From Buchnera aphidicola (Stegophylla sp.) (lineage in GTDB: Bacteria > Pseudomonadota > Gammaproteobacteria > Enterobacterales > Enterobacteriaceae), in NCBI RefSeq assembly GCF_005080785.1, contig NZ_CP032998.1:168679-232678 (forward strand): 64,000 nucleotides of DNA, read 5' to 3'. Position numbers and translations under genes: made by a program. Numbering within the stretch: the first letter of the stretch is position 1; the number at the start of each line of letters is the position of its first letter. Under the pieces are notes generated by a model. It searched no databases. It was not told the origin of the DNA and saw only the letters and a list, made by a program, of their open reading frames with translations. This document shows, one piece after another, positions 10,369 through 21,631 of this stretch.

Positions 10369-11607
10369 TTATTTTTTATATTTATTAATAATATATTGTA
10401 TAATATCATTAATATGTATAATTTTAGTATTATAAATTTTTTTTCTTGTTTGATATTCTATAGTATGAAATTTTATAGTATTATTATTAATAATGATAAT
10501 ATTTGGAATTCCAATTAAGTTAGCATCATAAAATTTTGTTCCAATTCTTTCATTGCGATCTTCTAAAAGTATTTGAATATTATTTTGTTTAAATTGTTTA
10601 TATAGTTTTTCGGATATTTCTTTAATTTTATTACACACAGAAAAATTTATAGGTATTATGAGTACTTGGAATGGTGCGATATGTTTTGGCCAAATAATAC
10701 CTTTATTGTCGTGATGTTGTTCAATAATAGCTGATATTAATCTCGTAATACCGATCCCATAACATCCAAGATGTACGAATTTTTGTTTTCCTTTTATATT
10801 TTGGATTCTTGCATTTATTATTTTAGAGTATTTTTTCCCAATTTGGAAAGTATGTCCTATTTCAATGCAATTTTTTATGATTGCGTTGTGGTTAAATTGT
10901 TGTTTTGTATATATGTATTTTTTCACGGATGTGTTTGAAATAATAATTTTATCTTCCCCATTTTTAGATAAAGCTTGAAATTCATGAGAACATTTTCCTC
11001 CTATCACACCAGAATCAGCTTGTACTGAATAAAATTTTAAACACATTTTTTGAAATATTTTTTTATATGTTTTATGTATTTTAATATATGTTTGTTCTAA
11101 GGATTTTTTGCTGGCATGAAATGAGTATGCATCTTTCATAATAAACTCACGTGATCGCATGATTCCAGATCTAGGTCTAATTTCATCTCTAAATTTTGTT
11201 TGTATTTGGTATATTATAATTGGTAATTTTTTATAAGATTTAATTTCTTTTTTAATAAAATCTGTCATTATTTCTTCATTGGTTGGACTTAATATAAATC
11301 TATTATTATGTCTGTCGTATATTTTAATTAATTCTTTTCCATATTCTTGAATACGATTACTTTGACACCACAGTATATCTGGTTGCATAGTAGGAAAGTA
11401 CATTTCAATTGCATGACATTTTTTCATTTCATGATGTATAATTTTTTTTATATTTTTAATAACACGTAATCCATTAGGTAACCAAATATATAATCCTGAT
11501 GCTAATTTTCGTATTAAACCTGATCGTAACATGAGCTGATGACTAATTATATGAGTATTATTAGGTATTTCTTTTATTGTGTATAATAAATATTTACTTG
11601 TACGCAT
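10369..11607 (-). CDS. proS: Prolyl-tRNA synthetase lacking the editing (INS) domain
   Basis: Charges tRNA-Pro. It has only 412 residues against 572 in E. coli. The catalytic class II core is intact: motif 2 region KFRDEIRPRSGIMRSREF, then AYSFH, VQADSGVIGG, SHEFQALS, GCYGIGITR (motif 3) and the C-terminal anticodon-binding domain ending near IIQYIINKYKK. The ~180-residue insertion between motifs 2 and 3, which clears Ala-tRNA-Pro in bacterial-type ProRS, has been replaced by a linker of about 20 residues (residues ~225-247, between DKIIIS and EIGHTFQIG). The frame is clean across the junction, so this is a deletion and not a frameshift. Start ATG at 11607 aligns with E. coli MRTSQYLL. Confidence 0.96.
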   Translation of the reverse strand: MRTSKYLLYTIKEIPNNTHIISHQLMLRSGLIRKLASGLYIWLPNGLRVIKNIKKIIHHEMKKCHAIEMYFPTMQPDILWCQSNRIQEYGKELIKIYDRHNNRFILSPTNEEIMTDFIKKEIKSYKKLPIIIYQIQTKFRDEIRPRSGIMRSREFIMKDAYSFHASKKSLEQTYIKIHKTYKKIFQKMCLKFYSVQADSGVIGGKCSHEFQALSKNGEDKIIISNTSVKKYIYTKQQFNHNAIIKNCIEIGHTFQIGKKYSKIINARIQNIKGKQKFVHLGCYGIGITRLISAIIEQHHDNKGIIWPKHIAPFQVLIIPINFSVCNKIKEISEKLYKQFKQNNIQILLEDRNERIGTKFYDANLIGIPNIIIINNNTIKFHTIEYQTRKKIYNTKIIHINDIIQYIINKYKK

Positions 11608-12287
11608 ATATTTAATTAATTATTTCAAAATCATTGTATATAATCATTATACATAAATGTTGTGAATTTTGTATTTTGTGTCCAATTATTACTTTTTTTT
11701 TATAATTTTAAGATTTATTATTAATGAATATTTTAATGAATGATGTTTTTATGGATGAAAATTGAATGGTAGTGCATATTTAATTTTATTTGATATTATT
11801 GTTTTATATTCATAATAGTGGTATTTAGTATTGTTTTTAAAGTTAATGAATTACTTTAATATGTTATTATATTCTTTTATATCTAGTTCTATAAGTTATG
11901 CAATTTTTATTACTATGTTATTTTAAATATTTTTATTTTATATTCATTTAATTATTATTTTGATGTGTATATTTTATACAGATATAGTTAATATTTTGAA
12001 TTTTTTTAGTCGTGTTTATTTTTATTTGTGATCATTATATTTATTTTTATAATGAATATATAGTGTAAATAGGAAAAGTATTTTTATATTTGGTTATATA
12101 AAGATTATAAGTACTTTATTTATTTAAATGAATTATGTATATTTTAGGATATTGTAATGTTTTGGAATAATATTAATATACTTATATAATTTATATAGTA
12201 AATTGTATTTGGGTTCATTTGTTGTATAATTATTTATATTCTGAATTGTTAAACGTTATTTAATTTTTAAAATTTCAAAAAAAAAGG
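11608..12287. other. Non-coding tract upstream of the rRNA promoter
   Basis: About 680 AT-rich bases without a usable ORF. As I recall the Buchnera order, flhB, flhA and argS lie between proS and the 16S gene; no fragment of these is recognisable here. The stretch carries the upstream region of proS at its left end. Confidence 0.5.
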
Positions 12288-12315
12288 TTGACATATTAAT
12301 AAAAAACTGTATTAT
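12288..12315 (+). promoter_or_regulatory. 16S rRNA operon promoter
   Basis: A perfect sigma-70 -35 hexamer TTGACA (12288-12293) and a TATTAT -10 (12310-12315), 16 bases apart, lie about 145 bases before mature 16S. It is preceded by an A tract (12277-12285) that could act as an UP-like element. It is the clearest promoter in the window. Confidence 0.75.
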
Positions 12316-12334
12316 AGAAAGAGTTAGTTAAATA

Positions 12335-12348
12335 CGCTCTTTGAAAAT
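12335..12348 (+). promoter_or_regulatory. boxA-like antitermination site in the rRNA leader
   Basis: The sequence CGCTCTTTGAAAAT closely resembles the enterobacterial rrn boxA (TGCTCTTTAACAA), which recruits NusB/S10 for rRNA antitermination. It sits directly before the 5' arm of the 16S processing stem, as in E. coli. Confidence 0.65.
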
Positions 12349-12351
12349 GTA

Positions 12352-12373
12352 ATTAGATATTTCGTGTGGGCAC
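12352..12373 (+). other. 5' arm of the 16S RNase III processing stem
   Basis: This 22-base leader segment, containing GTGTGGGCAC as in E. coli rrn leaders, pairs with 14030-14051 beyond the 16S gene: 17 Watson-Crick pairs, 4 G-U pairs and one mismatch by my count. Such a stem loops out pre-16S for cutting by RNase III, whose gene rnc lies in the same window. Confidence 0.75.
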
Positions 12374-12458
12374 GAAAAATTAATTTCGAAATATTTTTTT
12401 AAATAAAAAATAAATTTCAAAATTTTAAACTATTATTTTTTATTAAGTAATAGTTATT

Positions 12459-14006
<1,548 letters not shown>

Positions 14007-14029
14007 TAATAAATACGATTTAATTTTTT

Positions 14030-14051
14030 GTGTTCACATGAATTATCTAGT
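14030..14051 (+). other. 3' arm of the 16S RNase III processing stem
   Basis: Complementary to 12352-12373. The region corresponds to the E. coli spacer segment GTGCTCACACAG that forms the same stem, so the pairing is conserved by homology as well as by complementarity. Confidence 0.75.
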
Positions 14052-14063
14052 AAGATTTTTCGG

Positions 14064-14137
<74 letters not shown>

Positions 14138-14156
14138 TGAATGTATATTAACCAAT

Positions 14157-14229
14157 GGGGCTATAGCTCAGCCGGGAGAGCGCCTGCCTTGCACGCAGGA
14201 GGTCAGCGGTTCAATCCCGCTTAGCTCCA
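14157..14229 (+). tRNA. tRNA-Ala (TGC anticodon)
   Basis: 73 bases: acceptor GGGGCTA/TAGCTCC, with the G3-U70 pair that marks alanine tRNAs, anticodon loop CTTGCAC (TGC) and T arm GGTTCAATCC. The CCA end is not encoded. It lies 19 bases after tRNA-Ile and only 25 bases before dnaQ, in place of the expected 23S gene. Confidence 0.97.
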
Positions 14230-14254
14230 AAAATTTTAAAATATTTATTAAAAT

Positions 14255-14980
14255 ATGATTGTAAATTATGATAGACAAATAGTACTAGATACTGAAACTA
14301 CTGGTCTTAATAATCAAGGAAAAATATATTTAGGTCATAGAATTATTGAAATTGGAGCAGTAGAGTTGATTAATCGTAAGTTTACAAATAATAATTTTCA
14401 TGTATATATTAATCCAAATAGATCAATACAACCTGATGCATTTAAGATTCATGGTATATCTAATGATTTTTTATTAGATAAACCTACATTTGGTGATATA
14501 TATAAAGATTTTATAAAATATATTAATAATTCTGAAATTATTATACACAATGCAAATTTTGATGTAGGTTTTTTAAATTATGAATTAAATAAGTTAAATT
14601 TAAAAATAAAAAAAATTTCTGATATATGCAATATTATTGATACTTTAAAAATAGCTAGATCTATTTTTCCTGGCAAAAAAAATAGTTTAGATGCATTATG
14701 TAAACGTTATAAAATTTGTATTAATCGTAAATTACATAGTGCAATTCAAGATGCTAAAATATTATCCAAAGTATATTTACGAATGACCAGTATGCAAAAA
14801 GAAATTGATTTTGTCTCAATAAATAATAAAAATATTTATAAAATACATTCTGGTCATATACATGAAAGTCAACGAAAAAAATCATTATTTGTATATAAAT
14901 TAACTAATAGTGAACAAAATAGACATAATCGTTACTTGCAAAAAATGAATACTATACATCCTTGTTTATGGATTCAATAG
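14255..14980 (+). CDS. dnaQ: DNA polymerase III epsilon subunit (3'-5' proofreading exonuclease)
   Basis: Proofreading subunit of the replicase, 241 residues (E. coli 243). The DEDDh active site is complete: Exo I LDTETTGL, Exo II IIHNANFDVGFL and Exo III HSAIQDAKIL with His and Asp. The clamp-binding segment that in E. coli follows MTGG (QTSMAF) is eroded here to MTSMQKEIDF. The extreme C terminus (HPCLWIQ) resembles the E. coli alpha-binding end. The start is only 25 bases after tRNA-Ala with no space for an ordinary promoter, so expression probably comes by read-through from the rRNA promoter. tRNA-Asp follows, an arrangement shared with E. coli (dnaQ-aspV). Confidence 0.95.
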   Translation: MIVNYDRQIVLDTETTGLNNQGKIYLGHRIIEIGAVELINRKFTNNNFHVYINPNRSIQPDAFKIHGISNDFLLDKPTFGDIYKDFIKYINNSEIIIHNANFDVGFLNYELNKLNLKIKKISDICNIIDTLKIARSIFPGKKNSLDALCKRYKICINRKLHSAIQDAKILSKVYLRMTSMQKEIDFVSINNKNIYKIHSGHIHESQRKKSLFVYKLTNSEQNRHNRYLQKMNTIHPCLWIQ

Positions 14981-15053
14981 ATTATTATTTTTATTAATTT
15001 CCATGGTATAGTATTTTTATTAAATAGAAAATGTTATATTATTTTTTATATAA

Positions 15054-15127
15054 GGTGCGGTAGTTCAGTTGGTGAGAATACTGGCCTGTCACGCCGGGGG
15101 TCGCGGGTTCAAGTCCCGTCCGCACCG
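15054..15127 (+). tRNA. tRNA-Asp (GTC anticodon)
   Basis: 74 bases: acceptor GGTGCGG/CCGCACC with discriminator G, anticodon loop CTGTCAC (GTC) and T arm GGGTTCAAGTCCC. The D loop and variable loop are normal. CCA is not encoded. Its place between dnaQ and gpt matches the E. coli aspV locus. Confidence 0.97.
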
Positions 15128-15233
15128 AGAAATATATTTATATAAATTGTGTATTTAAATGATTATTTTTATTTACATTTTTAATAAATGTAATATAATA
15201 TATTTATTGTTTAATATTAATTATGAATAATTT

Positions 15234-15674
15234 ATGTATACAAAATATAGCGTAACTTGGTATGCGCTTCAGATGTACGTAAAACAATTGGCGTATAAAC
15301 TTTCTTCAATTAGAAAATGGAGAAGCATTGTTGCAGTTAGTAGAGGAGGATTAATACCAGCAGCTTTATTGGCACAGGAATTAAATATTCGTCTTGTAGA
15401 TACTATTTGTATTGATAGTTACAATGGTCAACATTATAATAAAAAAGTTTTAGTTATGAAAACATCACCTATAGATTCTAAATATACTTTAATTGTAGAT
15501 GATTTAGTGGATACAGGACGAACAGCTCAAATTATTCGTTCAATGTATCCAAAATCATATTTTGTAACAATATTTGCTAAACCTCAAGGAGAAAAATTCG
15601 TGCATCAATATGTTATTCATGTTTTTCAATATGTTTGGATTGAACAACCATATGATATTTTACATTTTATATAA
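15234..15674 (+). CDS. gpt: Xanthine-guanine phosphoribosyltransferase
   Basis: Purine salvage enzyme that makes GMP and XMP from the base and PRPP at the inner face of the membrane. It has 146 residues (E. coli 152). The opening MYTKYSVTWYALQ matches E. coli MSEKYIVTWDMLQ. AVSRGGLIPAALLAQEL and the PRPP-binding motif LIVDDLVDTGRTA are intact, as is the purine-stacking Trp in WIEQPYD. The C terminus ends a few residues early (DILHFI). It follows tRNA-Asp by about 105 bases. A loosely paired hairpin follows it. Confidence 0.95.
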   Translation: MYTKYSVTWYALQMYVKQLAYKLSSIRKWRSIVAVSRGGLIPAALLAQELNIRLVDTICIDSYNGQHYNKKVLVMKTSPIDSKYTLIVDDLVDTGRTAQIIRSMYPKSYFVTIFAKPQGEKFVHQYVIHVFQYVWIEQPYDILHFI

Positions 15675-15684
15675 ACTTTTTTTT

Positions 15685-15725
15685 CAATCAAATTAATTAT
15701 ATAATATTTATATATATTTTGATTG
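15685..15725 (+). terminator. Possible hairpin terminator after gpt
   Basis: Inverted repeat CAATCAAA (15685-15692) and TTTGATTG (15718-15725), with AT-rich pairing possible inside the 25-base loop. It begins 10 bases after the gpt stop. There is no proper U tract, so the function is uncertain. Confidence 0.35.
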
Positions 15726-15779
15726 TATTTGTTAACGGATTATTAAATATTTTATATATTATTTATATTAGGATTGCTT

Positions 15780-16256
15780 ATGATCACAAAAGAAATTGAT
15801 AATATTAAAAGTTTAATTTATAAACAAGAAAAAAAATTAGTTGATTTAAAAATTTTATCTAAAAAAAAAATTCAAATTGCTTTAAAACGTTCTCAAGAAG
15901 ATATTAAAAATGCCTATAAATATTGTTTATCAAAGTATATAATTTCTATTTTATCTGATATTGATAATTTAGAAAAAACAATAGAATTATCTATAAAAGA
16001 AAAAAAATTTTTTTCTTTTATATCTTATCAGTTAAAAAAAATTTTAAAATCATTTTTAGATTTATTTAAAATATATAATATTAATATTATTAATGAAATT
16101 AATATACCTTTTGATCCTAATATACATCAAGCAATTTCAATATCTTCATCTTGTGACATACAACCTAATTATGTTATTATGATTATGCAAAAAGGTTATA
16201 AATTACATGATCGTCTTTTAAGACCAGCTATGGTTGTTGTATCACAACCATCATAA
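15780..16256 (+). CDS. grpE: GrpE nucleotide exchange factor
   Basis: Co-chaperone that releases ADP from DnaK. The ATG at 15780, preceded by TAGGA, gives 158 residues; a TTG two codons upstream is less likely. E. coli GrpE has 197 residues: the disordered acidic N terminus is mostly gone. The dimerising coiled coil (residues ~1-90, rich in Lys/Glu/Ile) and the beta-wing C-terminal domain are visible. The diagnostic C-terminal run PFDPNIHQAIS...MIMQKGYKLHDRLLRPAMVVV matches E. coli PLDPNVHQAIA...IMQKGYTLNGR. No heat-shock promoter is evident upstream. The N-terminal half is extremely lysine-rich, as expected under AT bias. Confidence 0.93.
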   Translation: MITKEIDNIKSLIYKQEKKLVDLKILSKKKIQIALKRSQEDIKNAYKYCLSKYIISILSDIDNLEKTIELSIKEKKFFSFISYQLKKILKSFLDLFKIYNINIINEINIPFDPNIHQAISISSSCDIQPNYVIMIMQKGYKLHDRLLRPAMVVVSQPS

Positions 16257-16308
16257 TTATTAATATAATATAAATATATTTTATAAAATAATAATTTTAT
16301 AATTTATT

Positions 16309-16782
16309 ATGATTAATATAAAACGTTATTCTAGTAGTAATATTGCAATTAATAAAAAAGCATATTATAATTTTTTGATCGAAGAAACTATAGAAAGTGG
16401 TTTAATATTACAAGGTTGGGAAGTAAAATCATTAAGAAACAGTAAGGTGAATATAAAAAACGGGTATATAATATTTAATGGTAATGAAGTTTTTCTAATT
16501 GGAATTTATATTCAACCTATTATACAAAATACAAATTATATAATAAATAATAAATCTAATAGAAATATAAAATTGTTGTTACATCGAAAAGAAATTTATT
16601 ATTTATATGGAAAATATAAACAATTGAGATATAGTTTAATCGCTCTTGCTTTATATTGGAAAAAATCTTGGTGTAAATTAAAAATAGGAATTGCTAAAGG
16701 TAAAACTAATCTCGATAAACGAGAAAATAAAAAAAAAAAAGAATGGATGATACAAAAACAAAAAATTGTTAGATATTTTTAA
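16309..16782 (+). CDS. smpB: SsrA-binding protein SmpB
   Basis: Carries tmRNA to stalled ribosomes in trans-translation. 157 residues (E. coli 160). Matches include NKKAYYNFLIEETIESGL, LQGWEVKSLR, ALYWKKSWCKLKIGIAKGK and a lysine-rich C-terminal tail that normally enters the mRNA channel. That tail contains a run of 12 adenines (16729-16740). In E. coli ssrA lies directly after smpB; here tadA follows after 46 bases, so tmRNA must be elsewhere. grpE lies just upstream. Confidence 0.95.
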   Translation: MINIKRYSSSNIAINKKAYYNFLIEETIESGLILQGWEVKSLRNSKVNIKNGYIIFNGNEVFLIGIYIQPIIQNTNYIINNKSNRNIKLLLHRKEIYYLYGKYKQLRYSLIALALYWKKSWCKLKIGIAKGKTNLDKRENKKKKEWMIQKQKIVRYF

Positions 16783-16828
16783 AGAATAAAATTTTACAAT
16801 ATTTTATATATATAGAGATTTAGATATT

Positions 16829-17314
16829 GTGAATAATCGTACTTTATTAACGCAAGATAGAATGTATATGCAATATGCTTTTATTTTAGCAAATCATGCA
16901 TATTCTTTAGGGGAAATTCCAGTAGGAGCAGTATTAACGTTTAATAATTATATTATTGGAACAGGATTCAATTGTTCTATTTCTCAACATGATCCTACAG
17001 CCCATGCTGAAATAATAGCGATTCGACAAGCAGGTAAAGTATTAAAAAATTATCGATTGTTGTATACTACATTATATGTTACTTTAGAACCTTGTACTAT
17101 GTGTTTAGGAGCTATTCTGAATAGTCGAATTAGTCGTTTAGTATTAGGAACTAAACATATTTCTAAAAAATATAAAGAATATAAACAAATAGATATTTTA
17201 AAAGAAATAAAAAATAAAAATAAAATTAAAGTAGAAGAACTTGAAGAATATTTATTTGTTTGTACAAATTTAATAAAAAATTTTTTTCGTAATAAAAGAA
17301 AAAAAAATAAATAA
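16829..17314 (+). CDS. tadA: tRNA-specific adenosine deaminase
   Basis: Converts A34 to inosine in the anticodon of tRNA-Arg(ACG). 161 residues (E. coli 167). The zinc and catalytic motifs are intact: HAEI (His ligand, Glu proton shuttle) and PCTMC (two Cys ligands); VGAVL and HDPTAHAE also match. The start is GTG at 16829; the next in-frame ATG (16862) would cut into the first helix (MYMQYAF...) but is not excluded. The C terminus is a Lys/Asn-rich tail. It converges with era across about 140 bases. Confidence 0.94.
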   Translation: MNNRTLLTQDRMYMQYAFILANHAYSLGEIPVGAVLTFNNYIIGTGFNCSISQHDPTAHAEIIAIRQAGKVLKNYRLLYTTLYVTLEPCTMCLGAILNSRISRLVLGTKHISKKYKEYKQIDILKEIKNKNKIKVEELEEYLFVCTNLIKNFFRNKRKKNK

Positions 17315-17454
17315 AACATTTATCATATTTGTAAATTATAAATTTTAATTTAATAAATATTTTTATTTATATCAATTAATTACTTATTTTAATATATAAA
17401 TAAATTGCATATAATAAATATGTTATTTTATATAACTTAAATTATTATATAATA

Positions 17455-18309
17455 TTACATAGTTTTTTGAACCCATATTTTTAAATAAATCTTTTTTTGT
17501 ATTATTTTTTCTATGTTTTTTCGTGCTAATATACTACAAAGTTTAATTTTTTCTCCTTTTTGTCCGATAATAATTTTTTTATGTCTATTATTATTCACTA
17601 ATATCAATGCATAAATAAAACATGTTTTTTTTATATAATTTATATTGTATGTATCAATTTTTACTTTAATATTATATGGTAGTTCTTGACCTAAAAATCG
17701 TATAAATTTTTCTCGTATAATTTCAGATATTCTAAATACAAGAGAAGAGTTTGTTGTGTATGTATGTGGAAAATCGTGATTAGCTTTAGGAATATTGTGT
17801 TTTATATATTTTAATAATAAACTTATATTTTTTTGAGTTTTAGCAGAAATGGGAATAATTGATAAAAAATTATATTTTTCTTTTATTATATTAATAAATG
17901 GTAATAATTTTTTTTTATTATCAATAAGATCAATTTTGTTAATAACTAATATAATTGGTATCAAAAATTTTTTTATTTTTTTTAAAATAATGTCTTCAAT
18001 TTCAGACCATTGTGTTTTATGAATAACAAAAATAATTAATCTTAATTTTTTTTTTTTTATTAAAAAGTTATTTTTGTTATATAAAAAAAAAACATTTTTT
18101 TTTGTAGTTATACCTGGTGTATCAATATAAATAGTTTGATAATTGTTTATTGTTTTTATTCCGATAATATTATTGATAGTTGTTCCAGGTATACGAGATG
18201 TAATGGATATTTTTTCACCAACAATTTTATTTAAAAGAGTAGATTTACCTGCGTTTTTTCTTCCGAAAATACCTATATAACCACAATGAGTAGTAGATAA
18301 TTTTTTCAT
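17455..18309 (-). CDS. era: GTPase Era
   Basis: Essential GTPase that binds the 3' end of 16S rRNA during 30S maturation. 284 residues (E. coli 301). The G1 motif is [10 protein letters not shown]3 is DTPG, G4 is NKID and G5 is SAKT. The C-terminal KH domain contains [11 protein letters not shown], the usual VIG-KGA-IK-type loop. The start overlaps the rnc stop by four bases, so the two are translationally coupled. A 13-base A tract on the coding strand (18036-18048 on the plus strand as T) encodes KKKK. It sits with rnc and lepA as in the ancestral cluster, although lepB and recO are gone. Confidence 0.95.
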   Translation of the reverse strand: MKKLSTTHCGYIGIFGRKNAGKSTLLNKIVGEKISITSRIPGTTINNIIGIKTINNYQTIYIDTPGITTKKNVFFLYNKNNFLIKKKKLRLIIFVIHKTQWSEIEDIILKKIKKFLIPIILVINKIDLIDNKKKLLPFINIIKEKYNFLSIIPISAKTQKNISLLLKYIKHNIPKANHDFPHTYTTNSSLVFRISEIIREKFIRFLGQELPYNIKVKIDTYNINYIKKTCFIYALILVNNNRHKKIIIGQKGEKIKLCSILARKNIEKIIQKKIYLKIWVQKTM

Positions 18310-18968
18310 TCGATACCTAATTGTATTAATGCTTGATATGCAGCATCTTGTTCAGCTTTTCTTCGGCTAGATCCTACACCAATTATTTTTTTTTTATTAA
18401 TTTGACAACATATTGTGAATAATTGGTTATGATCTTCTCCGTAAATTTGTATTATTATATATAATGGCAATGATACATGTTGAGATTGTAAATATTCTTG
18501 AAGACGTGTTTTAGGATCTTTTTTTATATAATATTTAACATTTATTTTTTGAAGTCTTTTATGATACCATTGTAATATAAGTTTTTCTACTGTGTGAATA
18601 TCACTATCTAAAAATATACTACCAATAATTGCTTCTATGGTATTTGCTAAAATTGATTCTCTATGAAAATCTCCATTTTTTAATTCACCTTGTCCTAACT
18701 TTATATAAGATCCTAAACGAAATTCATACGCAATTTTAGATAATGTATTACCTTGTACTAAAATCGATCTTATACGACTCATATTACCTTCATTGAAATG
18801 AGGAAAATTTTGATATAAAATGTTTGAAATGACAAAACTTAAAATTGAATCTCCAAGAAATTCTAACCTTTCATTATTTTGATTATTTGCGCTACGATGT
18901 GTGAGTGCTTGATATAATAATTTTTTTTTTTTAAAAGTATATTTTAAAGTTTTTTGCAATTTTTGCAT
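18306..18968 (-). CDS. rnc: Ribonuclease III
   Basis: Double-strand-specific endonuclease that processes pre-rRNA. 220 residues (E. coli 226). The catalytic signature [12 protein letters not shown] lies at residues ~33-44, with the second acidic cluster later in the catalytic domain ([15 protein letters not shown]). A C-terminal dsRNA-binding domain follows ([11 protein letters not shown]...[16 protein letters not shown]). It overlaps era by four bases. A likely substrate is visible in this window: the stem that encloses 16S rRNA. Confidence 0.96.
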   Translation of the reverse strand: MQKLQKTLKYTFKKKKLLYQALTHRSANNQNNERLEFLGDSILSFVISNILYQNFPHFNEGNMSRIRSILVQGNTLSKIAYEFRLGSYIKLGQGELKNGDFHRESILANTIEAIIGSIFLDSDIHTVEKLILQWYHKRLQKINVKYYIKKDPKTRLQEYLQSQHVSLPLYIIIQIYGEDHNQLFTICCQINKKKIIGVGSSRRKAEQDAAYQALIQLGIE

Positions 18969-19649
18969 GAAGTATACTTGATATTTAAATATTTATATGT
19001 TTATTTATTTTACCGTCTTATATATATTTAATTATAAAAAATTTATATAAATATAATATTTTATTATGTATTAGATGAGTTAATAAAATTTAAAATTATT
19101 ATTTATAATAATTTTTAAATATTTATTTTATATTTAACGATATATAGATAATTGATTTATCCTAATAAGATAAATAAATTATTATTTAATAATAATATAT
19201 TATATTTATATAATATAGTTATTGAGTTTCTTTTTTTAAAATATTAAATATATTCTGTATAAGTTAGTAATAATTATAATTTTATTTTTATAGAATGAAA
19301 TACAATATATTATTATTTTAATAAATATTTAAAATTTTATAGTTATTATTACTGTTTAATAAATCTAAAATCAACTTTTATTTTTATTAAAATATGATAT
19401 TATCATGATATAATAAATATTATTTTGATAAAATAATAAAAATTTTTATAATAAAATATATTTGTATTAATTAATTATCATATATTTGATTAATAAAAAT
19501 ATAAATCTACATAATAAAAATTTATATTTCAAAGCAATATCATAGATATTGAATATAAATATTGTATTTATATTTTAAAACATATAATGTATTTTAATAA
19601 ATATAAATATTTTAAATTATTTTAGATATAGTAAAGAATTTTATTCAAT
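18969..19649. other. Decayed tract at the position of lepB
   Basis: About 680 bases of extremely AT-rich DNA between rnc and lepA with stops in every frame. In the ancestral cluster lepB (signal peptidase I) lies between lepA and rnc on this strand. I looked for its catalytic SGSMMPTL-like motif and did not find it, so a relic is only inferred from position and size. Confidence 0.45.
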
Positions 19650-21446
19650 TTATTTTATGGAAAAAATAGAAAAAAAAGTTTCTTTTGGTATTTTTACATT
19701 ACCTATTTGTTTCATTTTCTTTTTTCCTTTTTTTTGTTTTTCTAATAATTTTCTTTTTCTGCTAATATCTCCTCCATAACATTTAGATAATACATTTTTT
19801 CTTAATTGTTTAATAGTTGCACGAGCAATAATATTATTATTAATCATAGCTTGAATAACAATATTAAATTGATGTTTTGGAATAATAGTTTTGATTTTAT
19901 TTACTATTTTATGAGCTTGAGATTTTGAATTTTCTCGATGTATAATTAAAGATAATGCATCAATTTTTTTAGTATTGATTAATATATCTAAACATACTAT
20001 ATCTGTTTTTTGAAAATATTTAAAATCGTATTCTAATGATGCATATCCTTGAGAAGAGGATTTTAATTGATCAAAAAAATTAACAACAATTTCTGACATA
20101 GGAATATCATATTGTAATGTTACTTGATTCGAATGATATATTATATTATGTTGTTTACCTCTTTTATTAGAACATAAATTTAAAATATTTCCAATATATT
20201 TAATAGGTGTTAAAATATTACAACGTGCAATTGGTTCACGAATTTCTTTAATTTTTTTATATTTTGATAAGTCTGATGGATGATAAATATAAACAATATT
20301 ATTATCTAATGTTTGTATTTCATATATAACACTAGGAATAGTAGATATAACATCTAATTTATATTCTCTTTCTAATCTAGCTTGAATAATTTCCATATGT
20401 AATAAACCTAAAAATCCACATTTAAAACCAAATCCTAAAGAATGAGAAAATTCCGGTTGATAAAATAAAGAAGCATCATTTAAGCTTAATTTCTCTAATG
20501 CTATTCGAAATAATTTATAGTTTTCAGTTTTTCTAGGAAATAATCCTGCATATATTTTAGGTTTAATTTTCTTAAATCCACATATTGATGTTTTAATTGG
20601 GTGTTTAGAAGATGTGATGGTATCACCTACAGGAAAAGATTTAATGTTTTTTATACCACATGAAATCCATCCCACTTCTCCAGAATGTAAATAATTTTTA
20701 TTTTTTGATTTTGGAGTAAATATGCCAATTTTGTTAACATAATAATTTTTTTTAGTACTAAACACTTGGATTTTTAATCCTTGAATTAATTTTCCGTTTT
20801 TAATGCGTACCAGAGATACTACACCTAAATAATTATCAAACCAAGAATCGATAATTAAAGCTTGTAATGTAGAATTGATACAACCTGATGGAGGGGGTAT
20901 TTTTGTTACTATTGTATCTAATAGTTCTGTGATACCTGTTCCAGTTTTTGCTGAACATTTTACAATATGTTTTGTAGAAATTCCTATTAATTCTTTAATT
21001 TCTTGTATAACACGTTGAGTGTTAGCTGTTGGTAAATCAATTTTGTTTAATACGGGAATAATAGTTAAATTCATTTTTAAAGCCATATTACATGTTGCTA
21101 TAGTTTGTGCTTCAATGCCTTGGCATGAATCAATTACTAGTAATGCTCCTTCACAAGCACTTAGAGAACGTGATACTTCATATGCAAAATCTACATGTCC
21201 TGGGGTATCAATAAAATTTAAATAGAATATTTTTTTATTTTTATTTATATATTTGATTGTGACATTTTGTGCTTTAATTGTGATTCCTCGTTCTTTTTCT
21301 AATTCCATAGAGTCTAAAACTTGATTAGACATTTCACGTTCTGTTAATCCTTGACATATTTGAATAAAACGATCAGCAAGTGTTGATTTTCCATGATCAA
21401 TGTGTGCAATAATTGAAAAATTTCGTATATTTTTCATATAATTCAT
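19650..21446 (-). CDS. lepA: Elongation factor 4 (LepA)
   Basis: Ribosome-associated translational GTPase. 598 residues (E. coli 599). G1 [10 protein letters not shown]2 region [10 protein letters not shown]3 DTPGHVDF and G4 NKID are intact. The LepA-specific C-terminal domain, ending with [26 protein letters not shown] and [18 protein letters not shown], is also present and distinguishes it from EF-G. It is divergent from mnmA, with about 185 bases between starts. It is expected to be transcribed toward rnc and era. Confidence 0.97.
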   Translation of the reverse strand: MNYMKNIRNFSIIAHIDHGKSTLADRFIQICQGLTEREMSNQVLDSMELEKERGITIKAQNVTIKYINKNKKIFYLNFIDTPGHVDFAYEVSRSLSACEGALLVIDSCQGIEAQTIATCNMALKMNLTIIPVLNKIDLPTANTQRVIQEIKELIGISTKHIVKCSAKTGTGITELLDTIVTKIPPPSGCINSTLQALIIDSWFDNYLGVVSLVRIKNGKLIQGLKIQVFSTKKNYYVNKIGIFTPKSKNKNYLHSGEVGWISCGIKNIKSFPVGDTITSSKHPIKTSICGFKKIKPKIYAGLFPRKTENYKLFRIALEKLSLNDASLFYQPEFSHSLGFGFKCGFLGLLHMEIIQARLEREYKLDVISTIPSVIYEIQTLDNNIVYIYHPSDLSKYKKIKEIREPIARCNILTPIKYIGNILNLCSNKRGKQHNIIYHSNQVTLQYDIPMSEIVVNFFDQLKSSSQGYASLEYDFKYFQKTDIVCLDILINTKKIDALSLIIHRENSKSQAHKIVNKIKTIIPKHQFNIVIQAMINNNIIARATIKQLRKNVLSKCYGGDISRKRKLLEKQKKGKKKMKQIGNVKIPKETFFSIFSIK

Positions 21447-21631
21447 TTTATATTTGATTTAAAAAACTTTTTATATTAATTAAAGATTTTTATAATTGTT
21501 GTAATATTAATTTTATAATTATAATTCAATTAAAAATTTTATATAATATTATTAATTATATCGAATATTTTTTTTCTAAATAAGTAAATATTTTTAATAT
21601 TTTATATTTTAATGTAAATGATGTGATATTT

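Noticed and set aside
16782..16829. Possible tmRNA gene next to smpB
   Set aside because: The gap to tadA is only 46 bases; ssrA cannot be here.
17050..17319. 89-codon minus-strand ORF
   Set aside because: Shadow of tadA, whose zinc motifs and length are convincing.
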